21,339 bases of DNA from a virus: the IMG/VR virus record IMGVR_UViG_3300025120_000673, positions 1-21,339 of that record; one strand, written 5' to 3'. Positions 1 to 5,992 of the stretch are shown in pieces. Numbering within the stretch: position 1 is the first letter of the stretch; each line of letters starts with the position of its first letter. The notes beneath the pieces were generated by a model, which searched no databases, was not told where the DNA came from, and saw nothing but the letters and a program-made list of their open reading frames with translations. Position numbers and translations under genes: made by a program.

Positions 1-510
1 AAAAATAAAACAAAACAAACTAAAAATATAAATCGTAGAAACTCTATTCAGAATAAAACTACTGGTCAAATAAAAACTAATCAAGGCACAGGTACTAAGG
101 TAGGTGTTACTCAAGCTCAAGATAAAGTAACAGGTCAAATAAAAACTATTAAAAAATCTAGACAAAATGTTATAGATAAAAAAGTTCAAAATGCTAAAGC
201 ATTAGCAGGTGGTAAAAATATAATTAAGACTGGTGCAGTAGCATCAGCAGTTATTGCTACAAATAAAGCAGTTGATAATAGAGCTATAGCTAAACCTATT
301 CCTAAACGTAGACCTAAAGATTTAAAAACAAATACACAAAAGAAAAAGAAAGTTGTTACAGATAAAAAACAATACATGGTTGAAGGTAGTGGTTTACCTT
401 ACAGTGATAAGAAACCTAAAAAATTATCTAATGTAGAATTTAAATCAGAAGTTATTAAAAAAAGTGTTGGTGGTAAATTATCATCACCTAGCCACAATAG
501 ATTATACTAA
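1..510 (+). CDS. Lysine-rich probable virion protein, 5' end missing
   Basis: Frame 1 is open from the first base to TAA at 508-510, giving 169 residues with no start visible, so the gene begins upstream. The product is very rich in Lys, Asn, Thr and Gln. It has one short hydrophobic stretch at residues 76-87 of the visible part (KTGAVASAVIAT), flanked by lysine-rich sequence. It ends with GGKLSS (residues 157-162) followed by a short polar tail. The same GG[KS]LSS motif lies near the end of the genes ending at 1850 and 3335, and the gene ending at 3335 also has a comparable lone hydrophobic stretch. I do not recognise a named family. Position before the head-tail genes and resemblance to low-complexity proteins of marine phages suggest a virion-associated protein, which is inference. 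Confidence 0.75.
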   Translation, partial: KNKTKQTKNINRRNSIQNKTTGQIKTNQGTGTKVGVTQAQDKVTGQIKTIKKSRQNVIDKKVQNAKALAGGKNIIKTGAVASAVIATNKAVDNRAIAKPIPKRRPKDLKTNTQKKKKVVTDKKQYMVEGSGLPYSDKKPKKLSNVEFKSEVIKKSVGGKLSSPSHNRLY

Positions 511-521
511 GGAGTTAAGCA

Positions 522-1850
522 ATGGCATCGACAGCAATAATGGGATTAATGAAAGCTTTAGGACAAAAACTTCCTAAGACTGTAACTAAAACTAAACCTA
601 TTATAAAAAAAGACAAAAATAAATCTAATGAAATAACTAAAAAACAATTTATAAAAATTAGAAAAACTAAAAAAGATTTAGGAAGTCAAGTTTCAACAGC
701 AGATAAAGGTAAGTATAATATTTTAAATAGAAAGTTAGATGATGCTTTAAAAGATAAAGATAAATCTTCTGCATTAGAAACTATTTCTAAAATGGAAAGT
801 TTTATAAGTAAAACTAAAACATCTAAGTTTGGTTCTTTAGCTGAAGCTAAGATAGCTGCTCAAGAAAGAGGAGCTAAAACTTTTAGATATGAAGGTAAGG
901 TTTATAAAACTCCTGTAAAAGATTCTAAAAGAGTGAGACAAAATTTAAGTGATGATTCTAAATCACCTAAAGAAAGACAAAAAGAAAAAAAATATTTAAT
1001 AGATAAAACATTAAATAGCTTGCCGGGTGGAAAGAATAGATTTAAAGTTGATCCTAAAAATAAAAATAAACTTATAGATAAACAAACAGGTAAAACTGTA
1101 GGCATAACTGAAATGTCTCAAATGTTTAAAACTGGAAAAACTCCTACTCCTATGAGAAAACAAACATTAACTAAAAGAGGAGAAGAACTTTTAGATGAAG
1201 GTAACTTTAAAAAGATTTTAAATAATCCTAAAAAATATATGTATGAAGGTACAAACTCTCCTTTAACTCCTAAACAACAACCACCAAAAACAAAAGCAGA
1301 TAGAGAAGTAGCTAAAGAAAAATTTGAAGAATTGTCTGAGGATCAAAAAGTAGATTTTATTAGAAATATAATTGAACCTGAATTAACATCAAAACAAATT
1401 TCAGATGTCTTAGGAACTACAAGTAGATCACAAGCTGTTAAACTACCTAAATCTACTATTAGAAAAATAGATAAGTCTAAGTCAATTCCTAAAGGAGAAC
1501 TTATTAAAAGATTAATAGATGTAGCTGAAAGAAAACTAAAAGATAAAGCTTTATCAAATGCAGCTAAAGATAAGTTAAATGCTCAAATTAAAAAATTAGC
1601 TTTACGATTTAATAAAGGTAAAAATATAATAGACGATGTAACTGAAGGAGCTACTTCTAAATCTATAGAAGATGAGATTACAAGTGTGGGTGGTTTTCAA
1701 ATTAAACAATTTAAAAAAGGTGGTAAGTTATCATCTAAAAAGAAAAAAATTATTAAACCAAAAACAATTAAGGTAGCTAAAAAGAAATCTGCTCCTCGTG
1801 GTGTAGGTGTTGCTAAACGTGGTTATGGTAAAGCTATGGGGAGAGCATAA
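522..1850 (+). CDS. Lysine-rich virion-associated protein with C-terminal GG / RGxG motifs
   Basis: 442 residues. The start at 522 follows AAGGAG (509-514) with 7 bases spacing. The protein is strongly basic and of low complexity. Residues 117-130 read GAKTFRYEGKVYKT, a short motif I recall from phage structural proteins of the form G-x-x-TF-x-[YW]-x-GK-x-Y-x-T. The C-terminus has GGKLSS at 400-405, a run of lysines, then RGVGVAKRGYGKAMGRA at 426-442, an RGxGxA element that marine podovirus virion proteins often carry at their ends. There is no membrane segment and no catalytic motif. It starts 11 bases after the preceding basic protein and is followed after one base by another, so it belongs to one block. 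The role could be internal head protein, decoration or DNA-binding protein; the sequence alone does not decide. Confidence 0.8.
   Translation: MASTAIMGLMKALGQKLPKTVTKTKPIIKKDKNKSNEITKKQFIKIRKTKKDLGSQVSTADKGKYNILNRKLDDALKDKDKSSALETISKMESFISKTKTSKFGSLAEAKIAAQERGAKTFRYEGKVYKTPVKDSKRVRQNLSDDSKSPKERQKEKKYLIDKTLNSLPGGKNRFKVDPKNKNKLIDKQTGKTVGITEMSQMFKTGKTPTPMRKQTLTKRGEELLDEGNFKKILNNPKKYMYEGTNSPLTPKQQPPKTKADREVAKEKFEELSEDQKVDFIRNIIEPELTSKQISDVLGTTSRSQAVKLPKSTIRKIDKSKSIPKGELIKRLIDVAERKLKDKALSNAAKDKLNAQIKKLALRFNKGKNIIDDVTEGATSKSIEDEITSVGGFQIKQFKKGGKLSSKKKKIIKPKTIKVAKKKSAPRGVGVAKRGYGKAMGRA
1838..1845 (+). promoter_or_regulatory. Ribosome binding site that decides the start at 1852
   Basis: GGGGAGAG lies 6 bases before ATG 1852. 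This supports ATG 1852 over the longer reading that would begin with GTG at 1807 inside the previous gene. Confidence 0.6.
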
Positions 1851-1851
1851 C

Positions 1852-2196
1852 ATGAGTCAAAAACAAGTAAAGAAATTATATCCTAAGTTATATGGTAAGA
1901 TACGACAAGATATGGTAAATCAAATTTATAATAAAGGTGCTGAGACTAAAGGTATTAAAGGTGCAGAAAATATACCTTCTAATTTATTAACAGGCATGTA
2001 TGATGAAATACATAAAAACATGAAAAAAACTGGAGACATTAAAAAGAAATATGGAGGTTCTATGAAAAAAATGAATACAGGTAGTAAAGTAGGTACAACC
2101 AAAAAGTCTTATGGTGGTCCTATTAAAAAAATGAGATCTGGTAGTAAGGTTGGTATGACTCAACAACAGATGATGGCTTGTGGGAGGAAAAAATAA
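1852..2196 (+). CDS. Small basic protein with two tandem GG-type 20-residue repeats
   Basis: 114 residues from ATG 1852. The N-terminal half (MSQKQVKKLYPKLYGKIRQ and on) looks helical and basic. The C-terminal half holds two copies of a 20-residue unit: YGGSMKKMNTGSKVG at 67-81 and YGGPIKKMRSGSKVG at 87-101, each a GG-[ST/P]-hydrophobic-KKM core. The end is CGRKK. The GG core looks like another version of the GGKLSS motif in the neighbouring proteins, here duplicated. It starts one base after the previous stop, and its own stop overlaps the next start as TAATG. I do not recognise a family; a virion-associated role is inferred from the neighbours and the motif. Confidence 0.75.
   Translation: MSQKQVKKLYPKLYGKIRQDMVNQIYNKGAETKGIKGAENIPSNLLTGMYDEIHKNMKKTGDIKKKYGGSMKKMNTGSKVGTTKKSYGGPIKKMRSGSKVGMTQQQMMACGRKK
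2050..2160 (+). repeat. 60-base tandem repeat within the gene 1852-2196
   Basis: Two in-frame copies begin at 2050 and 2110 (period 60 bases, 20 residues), both encoding YGG-x-x-KKM-x-x-GSKVG. The second copy has diverged at silent and replacement positions, so the duplication is not recent. Confidence 0.75.
2182..2187 (+). promoter_or_regulatory. Ribosome binding site that decides the start at 2196
   Basis: GGGAGG lies 8 bases before ATG 2196, inside the end of the upstream gene. It favours ATG 2196 over an in-frame TTG at 2178. Confidence 0.6.
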
Positions 2197-3335
2197 TGGG
2201 TATTGTTACTTTTTTAATGGGGTTACTTAGAAGTACTAAAACTCCTCTTACTGATAAAAATCTTATTAAAAAGTTTTTAAAAGATAATCCGGGAAATAAA
2301 CCTGATTTATCAAGCATGGATTTACCTGTGGGTCTTCAAAAAGTTATTACTAAAAATATAAATAAAGTTCCTAATAAACAAATAAAAGGAAAACCTAATA
2401 TAGATCAAATAGCTAAAGATTTTACAAACAAACAATCAGGAGCTAAAAATAGTTTATCTATTTTAAAAGATAAGAAAAAACCTAATGGTACATCTTTAGT
2501 TATATCTAAAAATAAAAATGTAGCTAATCCTAATAAAAAAATAGTGATTGATGGTAACCCTATAAATAAAATAAAAAAAGTAGGTGGTTCAGATGTTTCT
2601 GTTAAATCAGGAGCTAAAAGTCTTTTAAAGAAAAAAACTCCTACAATGACAAATAAAAATAATAAAACATTTATTAGTAATATAAAAAATATAGCACGTA
2701 AGGGATTAAATAATAAAAAGAAATTAGCAGCTATTGCTGCAGGTACTACTGTATTAAGTACATTACCATCTAAGACATTAGGTGATGCAACTCTTAAAAA
2801 AAATAAAAATACTATAATTAAAGACCCTAAAATTAAAAAACCTATTATACCTAAAGTAATAAAAAAAGAATTACCTAAACTTAAATCTAATGACTACACA
2901 GGTAGATTTATAGATAAGGAAGGTAGAGTTGCCTATGATAGTGCATCAGACTTTTTTGCACATATGTTTGGTACTCCTAAGAAAAGAGCAATGCCTAAAA
3001 AATCTGCAAGAATATTCGGTGGTACAGGTGACAAACTAAAAAGAAAAGATGCAGATACTAAAGGTGCTGGTAAAGGTGTAAAGTTTAAGGCATTTAAGTC
3101 AGGCACTAAGGATAAGACTATAGGTAAACCTAAATCTTTAAAAAGTGTAATGAATAAAAAAATCAGAGATGCAGAAAAAAAAGATTCTACATTTGGTTTG
3201 TTAAAGACTTCAATAGATTATCCTGAATTATTTGATAGAGTTACTACTAAAAGAACAGGTGGTAGTTTATCTTCTGATAAGTATGTGGCTAAACAAATTA
3301 GAGGTTGGGGTAAAGCTAGAAAACCTAAAGGATAA
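2196..3335 (+). CDS. Lysine-rich virion-associated protein with a short hydrophobic helix and C-terminal GGSLSS / RGWGKA
   Basis: 379 residues from ATG 2196, which overlaps the previous stop (TAATG). It is mostly Lys/Asn-rich low-complexity sequence. Residues 175-190 (KKLAAIAAGTTVLSTL) form the only hydrophobic stretch, probably too short and weak for a certain membrane helix. Residues around 235-260 contain an acidic/aromatic patch (YDSASDFFAHMFGTPKKR). The C-terminus has GGSLSS (355-360) and RGWGKA (369-374). The order basic region, lone hydrophobic stretch, GG[KS]LSS matches the truncated gene 1-510, so the two may be diverged paralogues. I cannot name the family. The block position before the tail adaptor suggests a head-internal or decoration protein. 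Confidence 0.78.
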   Translation: MGIVTFLMGLLRSTKTPLTDKNLIKKFLKDNPGNKPDLSSMDLPVGLQKVITKNINKVPNKQIKGKPNIDQIAKDFTNKQSGAKNSLSILKDKKKPNGTSLVISKNKNVANPNKKIVIDGNPINKIKKVGGSDVSVKSGAKSLLKKKTPTMTNKNNKTFISNIKNIARKGLNNKKKLAAIAAGTTVLSTLPSKTLGDATLKKNKNTIIKDPKIKKPIIPKVIKKELPKLKSNDYTGRFIDKEGRVAYDSASDFFAHMFGTPKKRAMPKKSARIFGGTGDKLKRKDADTKGAGKGVKFKAFKSGTKDKTIGKPKSLKSVMNKKIRDAEKKDSTFGLLKTSIDYPELFDRVTTKRTGGSLSSDKYVAKQIRGWGKARKPKG

Positions 3336-3337
3336 AA

Positions 3338-3442
3338 ATGACTAAAGAAAAAAAATGTGATACTTGTGAGTGCTACGAATGTGATTGTGAAGAATGTAAT
3401 TGTGATTGTCATGAAGAGGAGGTACAAGGAGTACCTATATAA
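3338..3442 (+). CDS. Cysteine-rich 34-residue metallothionein-like microprotein
   Basis: ATG 3338 follows AAAGGA (3327-3332) with 5 bases spacing and sits 2 bases after the previous stop. TAA at 3440-3442 abuts the next start at 3443. The 34-residue product has 8 cysteines at positions 7, 10, 12, 15, 17, 20, 22 and 24 plus His25, i.e. CxxCxCxxCxCxxCxCxCH. The residues between are mostly Asp/Glu, and a short acidic tail ends in VQGVPI. This density of CxC and CxxC pairs is typical of metal-thiolate binding peptides such as metallothioneins, but I see no specific family match. Tight packing, a good ribosome site and the ordered Cys spacing argue that it is a real gene. Metal binding is inference. 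Confidence 0.7.
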   Translation: MTKEKKCDTCECYECDCEECNCDCHEEEVQGVPI

Positions 3443-3625
3443 ATGATTGAGTTTGTTCTTGTGTTTATGATGGGATTAAGAGTAGTAGACCAGACACAAA
3501 CTTTTCAAGATATTAATAGATGTTTATATTTTTCAGAGAGATTACACAATCAACCTTCTATACCTCAAAAGGAAGGACCTAACCTACAGATAACTGCATA
3601 CTGCAAACCTATAAGGAAAAAGTAA
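3443..3625 (+). CDS. Small phage protein with hydrophobic N-terminus and two cysteines
   Basis: 60 residues. The start abuts the preceding stop (TAAATG), with GAGGAGG-type purines some 20 bases upstream and AAGGAG nearer (about 3425-3431). The stop overlaps the next start (TAATG at 3623-3627). The N-terminus (MIEFVLVFMMGLRVV) is hydrophobic but short for a membrane helix; a weak signal-like segment is possible. The rest is polar, with Cys27 in DINRCLYFSERL and Cys54 in ITAYCKPIRKK, which could pair or bind a ligand. I recall similar short proteins in ocean phage genomes but no function. Confidence 0.7.
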   Translation: MIEFVLVFMMGLRVVDQTQTFQDINRCLYFSERLHNQPSIPQKEGPNLQITAYCKPIRKK

Positions 3626-4158
3626 TGGACCCAGTAACTATATCACTTGCAGTTGGAGTAGCATCTAAAGCATTTAGTGCAATTAAACAAGGCTTTGCTG
3701 TAGGCAGAGACTTAGAGCAGATGTCAGGAGACATTAGCAGATGGATGGGAGCAGTTTCAGATGTTGATAATGCAGAGAAACAAGCAAAAAATCCGGGAGT
3801 GTTTGGCAAAGTCTTTGGTAGTGGAAGTATTGAAACTACTGCACTACAGGCTTATGCAGCCAAGAAGAAACTTGAGGAACAAAGATACGAACTCAAGATG
3901 TTTTTAAATATGACTCATGGACCACAAGCCTATGATGAACTTTTAGAAATGGAAGGTAAGATACGTAAACAAAGACAAGCTACTATTTATAAGCAACAGC
4001 AGATACGAAAGCAAATAGGTGAAGGTATAGGATGGTTATTTCTTGTACTTGTAATAGGTGGATTTTTATTATTATTAACAAGTATATTTGTAAGTAAGGC
4101 AGAAGCATTTGAAGACACCCAACCTAAAACTTTTATTTTCAGAGAAGAACTAGAATGA
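3625..4158 (+). CDS. Membrane-anchored coiled-coil phage protein
   Basis: 177 residues starting at MDPVTISLAVG. Residues 5-25 form an Ala/Val-rich amphipathic stretch. Residues 73-130 are highly charged and helical (AAKKKLEEQRYELK, EGKIRKQRQ), likely a coiled coil. Residues 135-156 (GWLFLVLVIGGFLLLLTSIF) are a clear transmembrane helix, followed by a roughly 20-residue polar tail. Proteins with the order MDP[VI]TI, GSIE, coiled coil and C-terminal membrane helix recur in marine phages without known function. A lysis role (holin or spanin-like) is possible because of the membrane helix, but an i-spanin would have the helix at the N-terminus, so I do not assign one. TGA 4156-4158 overlaps the next ATG. 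Confidence 0.8.
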   Translation: MDPVTISLAVGVASKAFSAIKQGFAVGRDLEQMSGDISRWMGAVSDVDNAEKQAKNPGVFGKVFGSGSIETTALQAYAAKKKLEEQRYELKMFLNMTHGPQAYDELLEMEGKIRKQRQATIYKQQQIRKQIGEGIGWLFLVLVIGGFLLLLTSIFVSKAEAFEDTQPKTFIFREELE

Positions 4159-4262
4159 CACCATGTAGAGGTATATGTAAATTAGTAAATGATGTGTGTG
4201 TAGGGTGTTATAGAACTATAGAACAAATAAAAGAAGCTTATAAAGTATTACCTAAAAATTAA
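4155..4262 (+). CDS. DUF1289-like four-cysteine microprotein
   Basis: 35 residues, start in an ATGA overlap with the preceding gene, TAA at 4260-4262. The sequence begins MTPCRGICKLVNDVCVGCYR and continues TIEQIKEAY. Cys4, Cys8, Cys15 and Cys18 follow CxxxC-x6-CxGC with RT after the last Cys, matching the core of DUF1289 proteins (pattern PC-x-x-C-x-[LI]... C-x-GC-x-RT-x-[DE]-E-I). Family members are small and thought to bind a metal or Fe-S cluster; function is unknown. This copy stops right after the core helix. It is the second tiny cysteine-rich gene within 1 kb. Confidence 0.75.
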   Translation: MTPCRGICKLVNDVCVGCYRTIEQIKEAYKVLPKN

Positions 4263-4268
4263 AATGAT

Positions 4269-4297
4269 TTGTAAGTAATTACTATGTTTGGTATAAT
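4269..4297 (+). promoter_or_regulatory. Possible sigma70-type promoter in the 45-base gap
   Basis: TTGTAA (4269-4274), 17 bases, then a perfect TATAAT (4292-4297), in one of only two gaps longer than 15 bases. Transcription would begin about 4304, leaving almost no leader before ATG 4308, so the AGGA site at 4298-4301 would not be transcribed from it. AT-rich DNA makes chance matches likely. Confidence 0.25.
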
Positions 4298-4301
4298 AGG
4301 A
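4298..4301 (+). promoter_or_regulatory. Ribosome binding site supporting start 4308
   Basis: AGGA lies 6 bases before ATG 4308, while the in-frame upstream ATG at 4284 has no purine-rich site at proper distance. This favours the shorter start. Confidence 0.45.
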
Positions 4302-4307
4302 ACTAAT

Positions 4308-4646
4308 ATGACATTATATAAAAGAATACCATCTGGAGGAATTGAATATCGTGGCAAGAAATTTGCAGGATTTAATAAACCTAAAAAATCTGATAGACCC
4401 GGTAAAAAAGGTATGGTCTTGGCTAAAGAAGGAGATAAGGTTAAGCTTATTCATTTTGGAGATTCGTCTATGGGTCATAACTACTCTCCTACAGCTAGAG
4501 CAAATTTTAAAGCTCGTCATGGAAAAAATATTGCTAAAGGAAAAATGTCTGCAGCTTATTGGGCAGATAAAAAATTATGGACTGCAGGAGGTAGCAAAAA
4601 GTCTCCTCCAAAAAATCAAAAACATAAAAAATTGGGTAGTGCATAA
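4308..4646 (+). CDS. Recurrent small basic phage protein (FKARHxKNIAKGKMSAAYWA family)
   Basis: 112 residues from ATG 4308 (120 if ATG 4284 is used). The strongest feature is FKARHGKNIAKGKMSAAYWA at residues 67-86, followed by DKKLW. I recognise this as a signature of a widespread small protein in marine and other tailed phages, with an N-terminal half containing a KPKRTP-like basic segment and a V-K-x-I-x-FGD segment (VKLIHFGDSSMG here). The C-terminus is Lys-rich with an AGGSKK element. The family has no established function that I know; a virion-associated or nucleic-acid-related role is only a guess. The stop overlaps the next start (TAATG). Confidence 0.78.
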   Translation: MTLYKRIPSGGIEYRGKKFAGFNKPKKSDRPGKKGMVLAKEGDKVKLIHFGDSSMGHNYSPTARANFKARHGKNIAKGKMSAAYWADKKLWTAGGSKKSPPKNQKHKKLGSA

Positions 4647-4795
4647 TGTCTATTACAAGAGCAAGCATAAGATTTCAAGTTACCAAACCAAACAAAAAAA
4701 TAAAAAAAATCAACTTGAACTCTTTGAAGAAAAAAAAGCAACTGAAAATTGGTATAGGTGGCTCTATAAAAACAAATAAAAGAGGTAGAGCATAA
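4646..4795 (+). CDS. 49-residue basic protein ending in GGSI...KRGRA
   Basis: The start ATG 4646 and the stop TAA 4793-4795 both overlap their neighbours by one base (TAATG on each side), which fills the space between 4308-4646 and 4795-5469 exactly. The product is very basic (KPNKKIKKIN, LKKKKQLK) and ends GIGGSIKTNKRGRA, echoing the GG[KS]L and RG..GRA C-terminal elements of the large lysine-rich proteins upstream. No known family recognised. It could be a degenerate or minimal member of the same motif-bearing group. Confidence 0.65.
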   Translation: MSITRASIRFQVTKPNKKIKKINLNSLKKKKQLKIGIGGSIKTNKRGRA

Positions 4796-5469
4796 TGAGT
4801 ACATCAGGTACATATACATTTTCTATGGACATAGATGAAGTAATTCAAGAAGCTTCTGAAATGATTGGTGGAGAACAGACATTAGGACATGAACCTAAGT
4901 CAGCAAGACGTTCTATTAATTTATTATTACAAGATTGGCAGAATAGAGGAGTAATGCTTTGGACAGCAGAAACTTCTGTATTTAATGTATCAGTTAGCAC
5001 TACAACTTATGACTTAGCTAGTTCTAGTATAGATATTTTAGAAGCAGTTGTCAATAGAGATGATACAGATATACAACTAGAACGTATATCAATGCAAGAA
5101 TATTTAAAAATACCTTCTAAAGGACAGACAGGTAGACCAACTCAATTTGCTGTTAGAAATGGTAGGGATAATCCTACTGTATATCTATGGCCCGTTCCTG
5201 AAAACTCTACAGACAAAGTTAAAGTTGAATTAATTAGATACATACAAGATGTAAATAAATCAGCAGTACAAACAGCAGACATATCTAGAAAATTTTTACC
5301 TTGTCTTACAGCAGGTCTAGCTTATCATATGGGATTAAAAAGACCCGGAGTAGACTTAGCACGTATTAATTTAATTAAAGCAGAGTATGAAGAACGATTA
5401 GGTAGAGCTTTAGATGAGGATAGAGAAAGAGTTAGTTTATATTTAAGACCTAAGTTAAATATTTATTAA
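4795..5469 (+). CDS. Head-to-tail adaptor candidate, P22 gp4-like
   Basis: 224 residues. The N-terminal half is helical: an EVIQEASEMIGG helix, then SARRSINLLLQDWQNRGVMLWTA, with LLLQDWQNRG at residues 43-52. This last element is the hallmark I recall from marine podovirus adaptor proteins and resembles the helix pair of P22 gp4, which binds the portal ring and starts the tail. The middle is beta-rich (TTTYDLASSSIDILEAVVNR, then PVYLWPVPE-like text), and the C-terminal part is helical (FLPCLTAGLAYHMGLKRPG). The order adaptor, later gp10-like hub, then large internal proteins supports a P22-type short tail. It could alternatively be called a tail tubular A-like protein. TAATG overlaps on both sides. 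Confidence 0.62.
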   Translation: MSTSGTYTFSMDIDEVIQEASEMIGGEQTLGHEPKSARRSINLLLQDWQNRGVMLWTAETSVFNVSVSTTTYDLASSSIDILEAVVNRDDTDIQLERISMQEYLKIPSKGQTGRPTQFAVRNGRDNPTVYLWPVPENSTDKVKVELIRYIQDVNKSAVQTADISRKFLPCLTAGLAYHMGLKRPGVDLARINLIKAEYEERLGRALDEDRERVSLYLRPKLNIY

Positions 5470-5714
5470 TGGTAAACAGAAATAAAATCCATGGTATATG
5501 TGATGTATGTGGATTTAAATATCGTTTAAGTGATTTAATGAAAAATAGTTTTGGATTAATGGTATGTCCAACTGATAACGATGGAAGATATGATCTGAAG
5601 AATCATCCTCAAAATAAAACTAAAGGTGGGGTTGATAGTGAAAATGTTAAGTTTCATAGACGATCACCAATGCCACCAACAAATGTGACTGTTACAGATT
5701 GGTTACCTAATTAA
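5469..5714 (+). CDS. Zinc-ribbon-like small phage protein (copy 1 of tandem pair)
   Basis: 81 residues. CDVCGF holds Cys11 and Cys14. Cys33 sits in LMVCPTD, and a conserved YDLKNHPQN contains His46. The spacing C-x2-C-x18-C-x12-H is identical in the next gene. This resembles a common small phage protein near tail genes, with CxxCG, a [FW]xGLxVC core and an HPQ motif. A three-Cys plus His/Asp metal site is likely but inferred. The C-terminal 30 residues (HRRSPMPPTNVTVTDWLPN) are unlike copy 2. No ribosome site is evident; TAATG overlaps at both ends suggest translation by reinitiation. Confidence 0.78.
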   Translation: MVNRNKIHGICDVCGFKYRLSDLMKNSFGLMVCPTDNDGRYDLKNHPQNKTKGGVDSENVKFHRRSPMPPTNVTVTDWLPN

Positions 5715-5992
5715 TGGCAAGAGCAAAAAATTTAATAGTTGAATGTGACGTTTGTGGGTTTGAATATAAACGACCTTCTATGAAATTAAATAGCTATGGA
5801 ATGTTAGTTTGCCCTGAAGACTATGAAGGACAGTATGATTTAAAAAATCATCCTCAAAATAGATCACCTGTTTTACGTGAAACAAATTTTATTAGAGATG
5901 TAAGACCTGAAAATAATAATGACAGAAATGTATTATGGGAAAATGCTTCTACTAATTGGGAAGACACTAATAATTATTGGAATACAATATGA
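5714..5992 (+). CDS. Zinc-ribbon-like small phage protein (copy 2 of tandem pair)
   Basis: 92 residues. Cys11, Cys14, Cys33 and His46 are in the same places as in the preceding protein, and I count 24 identical residues of 40 over positions 10-49. The tail differs: it is Asn/Trp-rich (WENASTNWEDTNNYWNTI). The arrangement shows an old tandem duplication with divergent C-termini. The place between the head-tail adaptor and the first fibre suggests a minor tail or tail-assembly component. TGA at 5990-5992 lies in an ATGA overlap with the fibre gene. Confidence 0.78.
   Translation: MARAKNLIVECDVCGFEYKRPSMKLNSYGMLVCPEDYEGQYDLKNHPQNRSPVLRETNFIRDVRPENNNDRNVLWENASTNWEDTNNYWNTI

Noticed and set aside
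4264-4278. Micro reading frame ATG ATT TGT AAG TAA
   Set aside because: Only four codons and no ribosome site; it falls in the -35 region of the candidate promoter and is probably chance.
4730-4737. Run of eight A with an A-AAA-AAG slippery heptamer in gene 4646-4795
   Set aside because: A -1 shift leads to a stop almost at once, and similar A runs are everywhere in this lysine-rich AT-rich region; no downstream structure is evident.
4342-4779. 145-residue open frame on the + strand
   Set aside because: It overlaps gene 4308-4646, which has a recognisable phage signature, and gene 4646-4795, which fits by TAATG overlaps on both sides. Its protein resembles nothing I know.
5977-5988. TTG start 12 bases upstream for the coiled-coil fibre gene
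   Set aside because: ATG 5989 gives the ATGA overlap seen at other junctions; TTG would lengthen the overlap without a better ribosome site.
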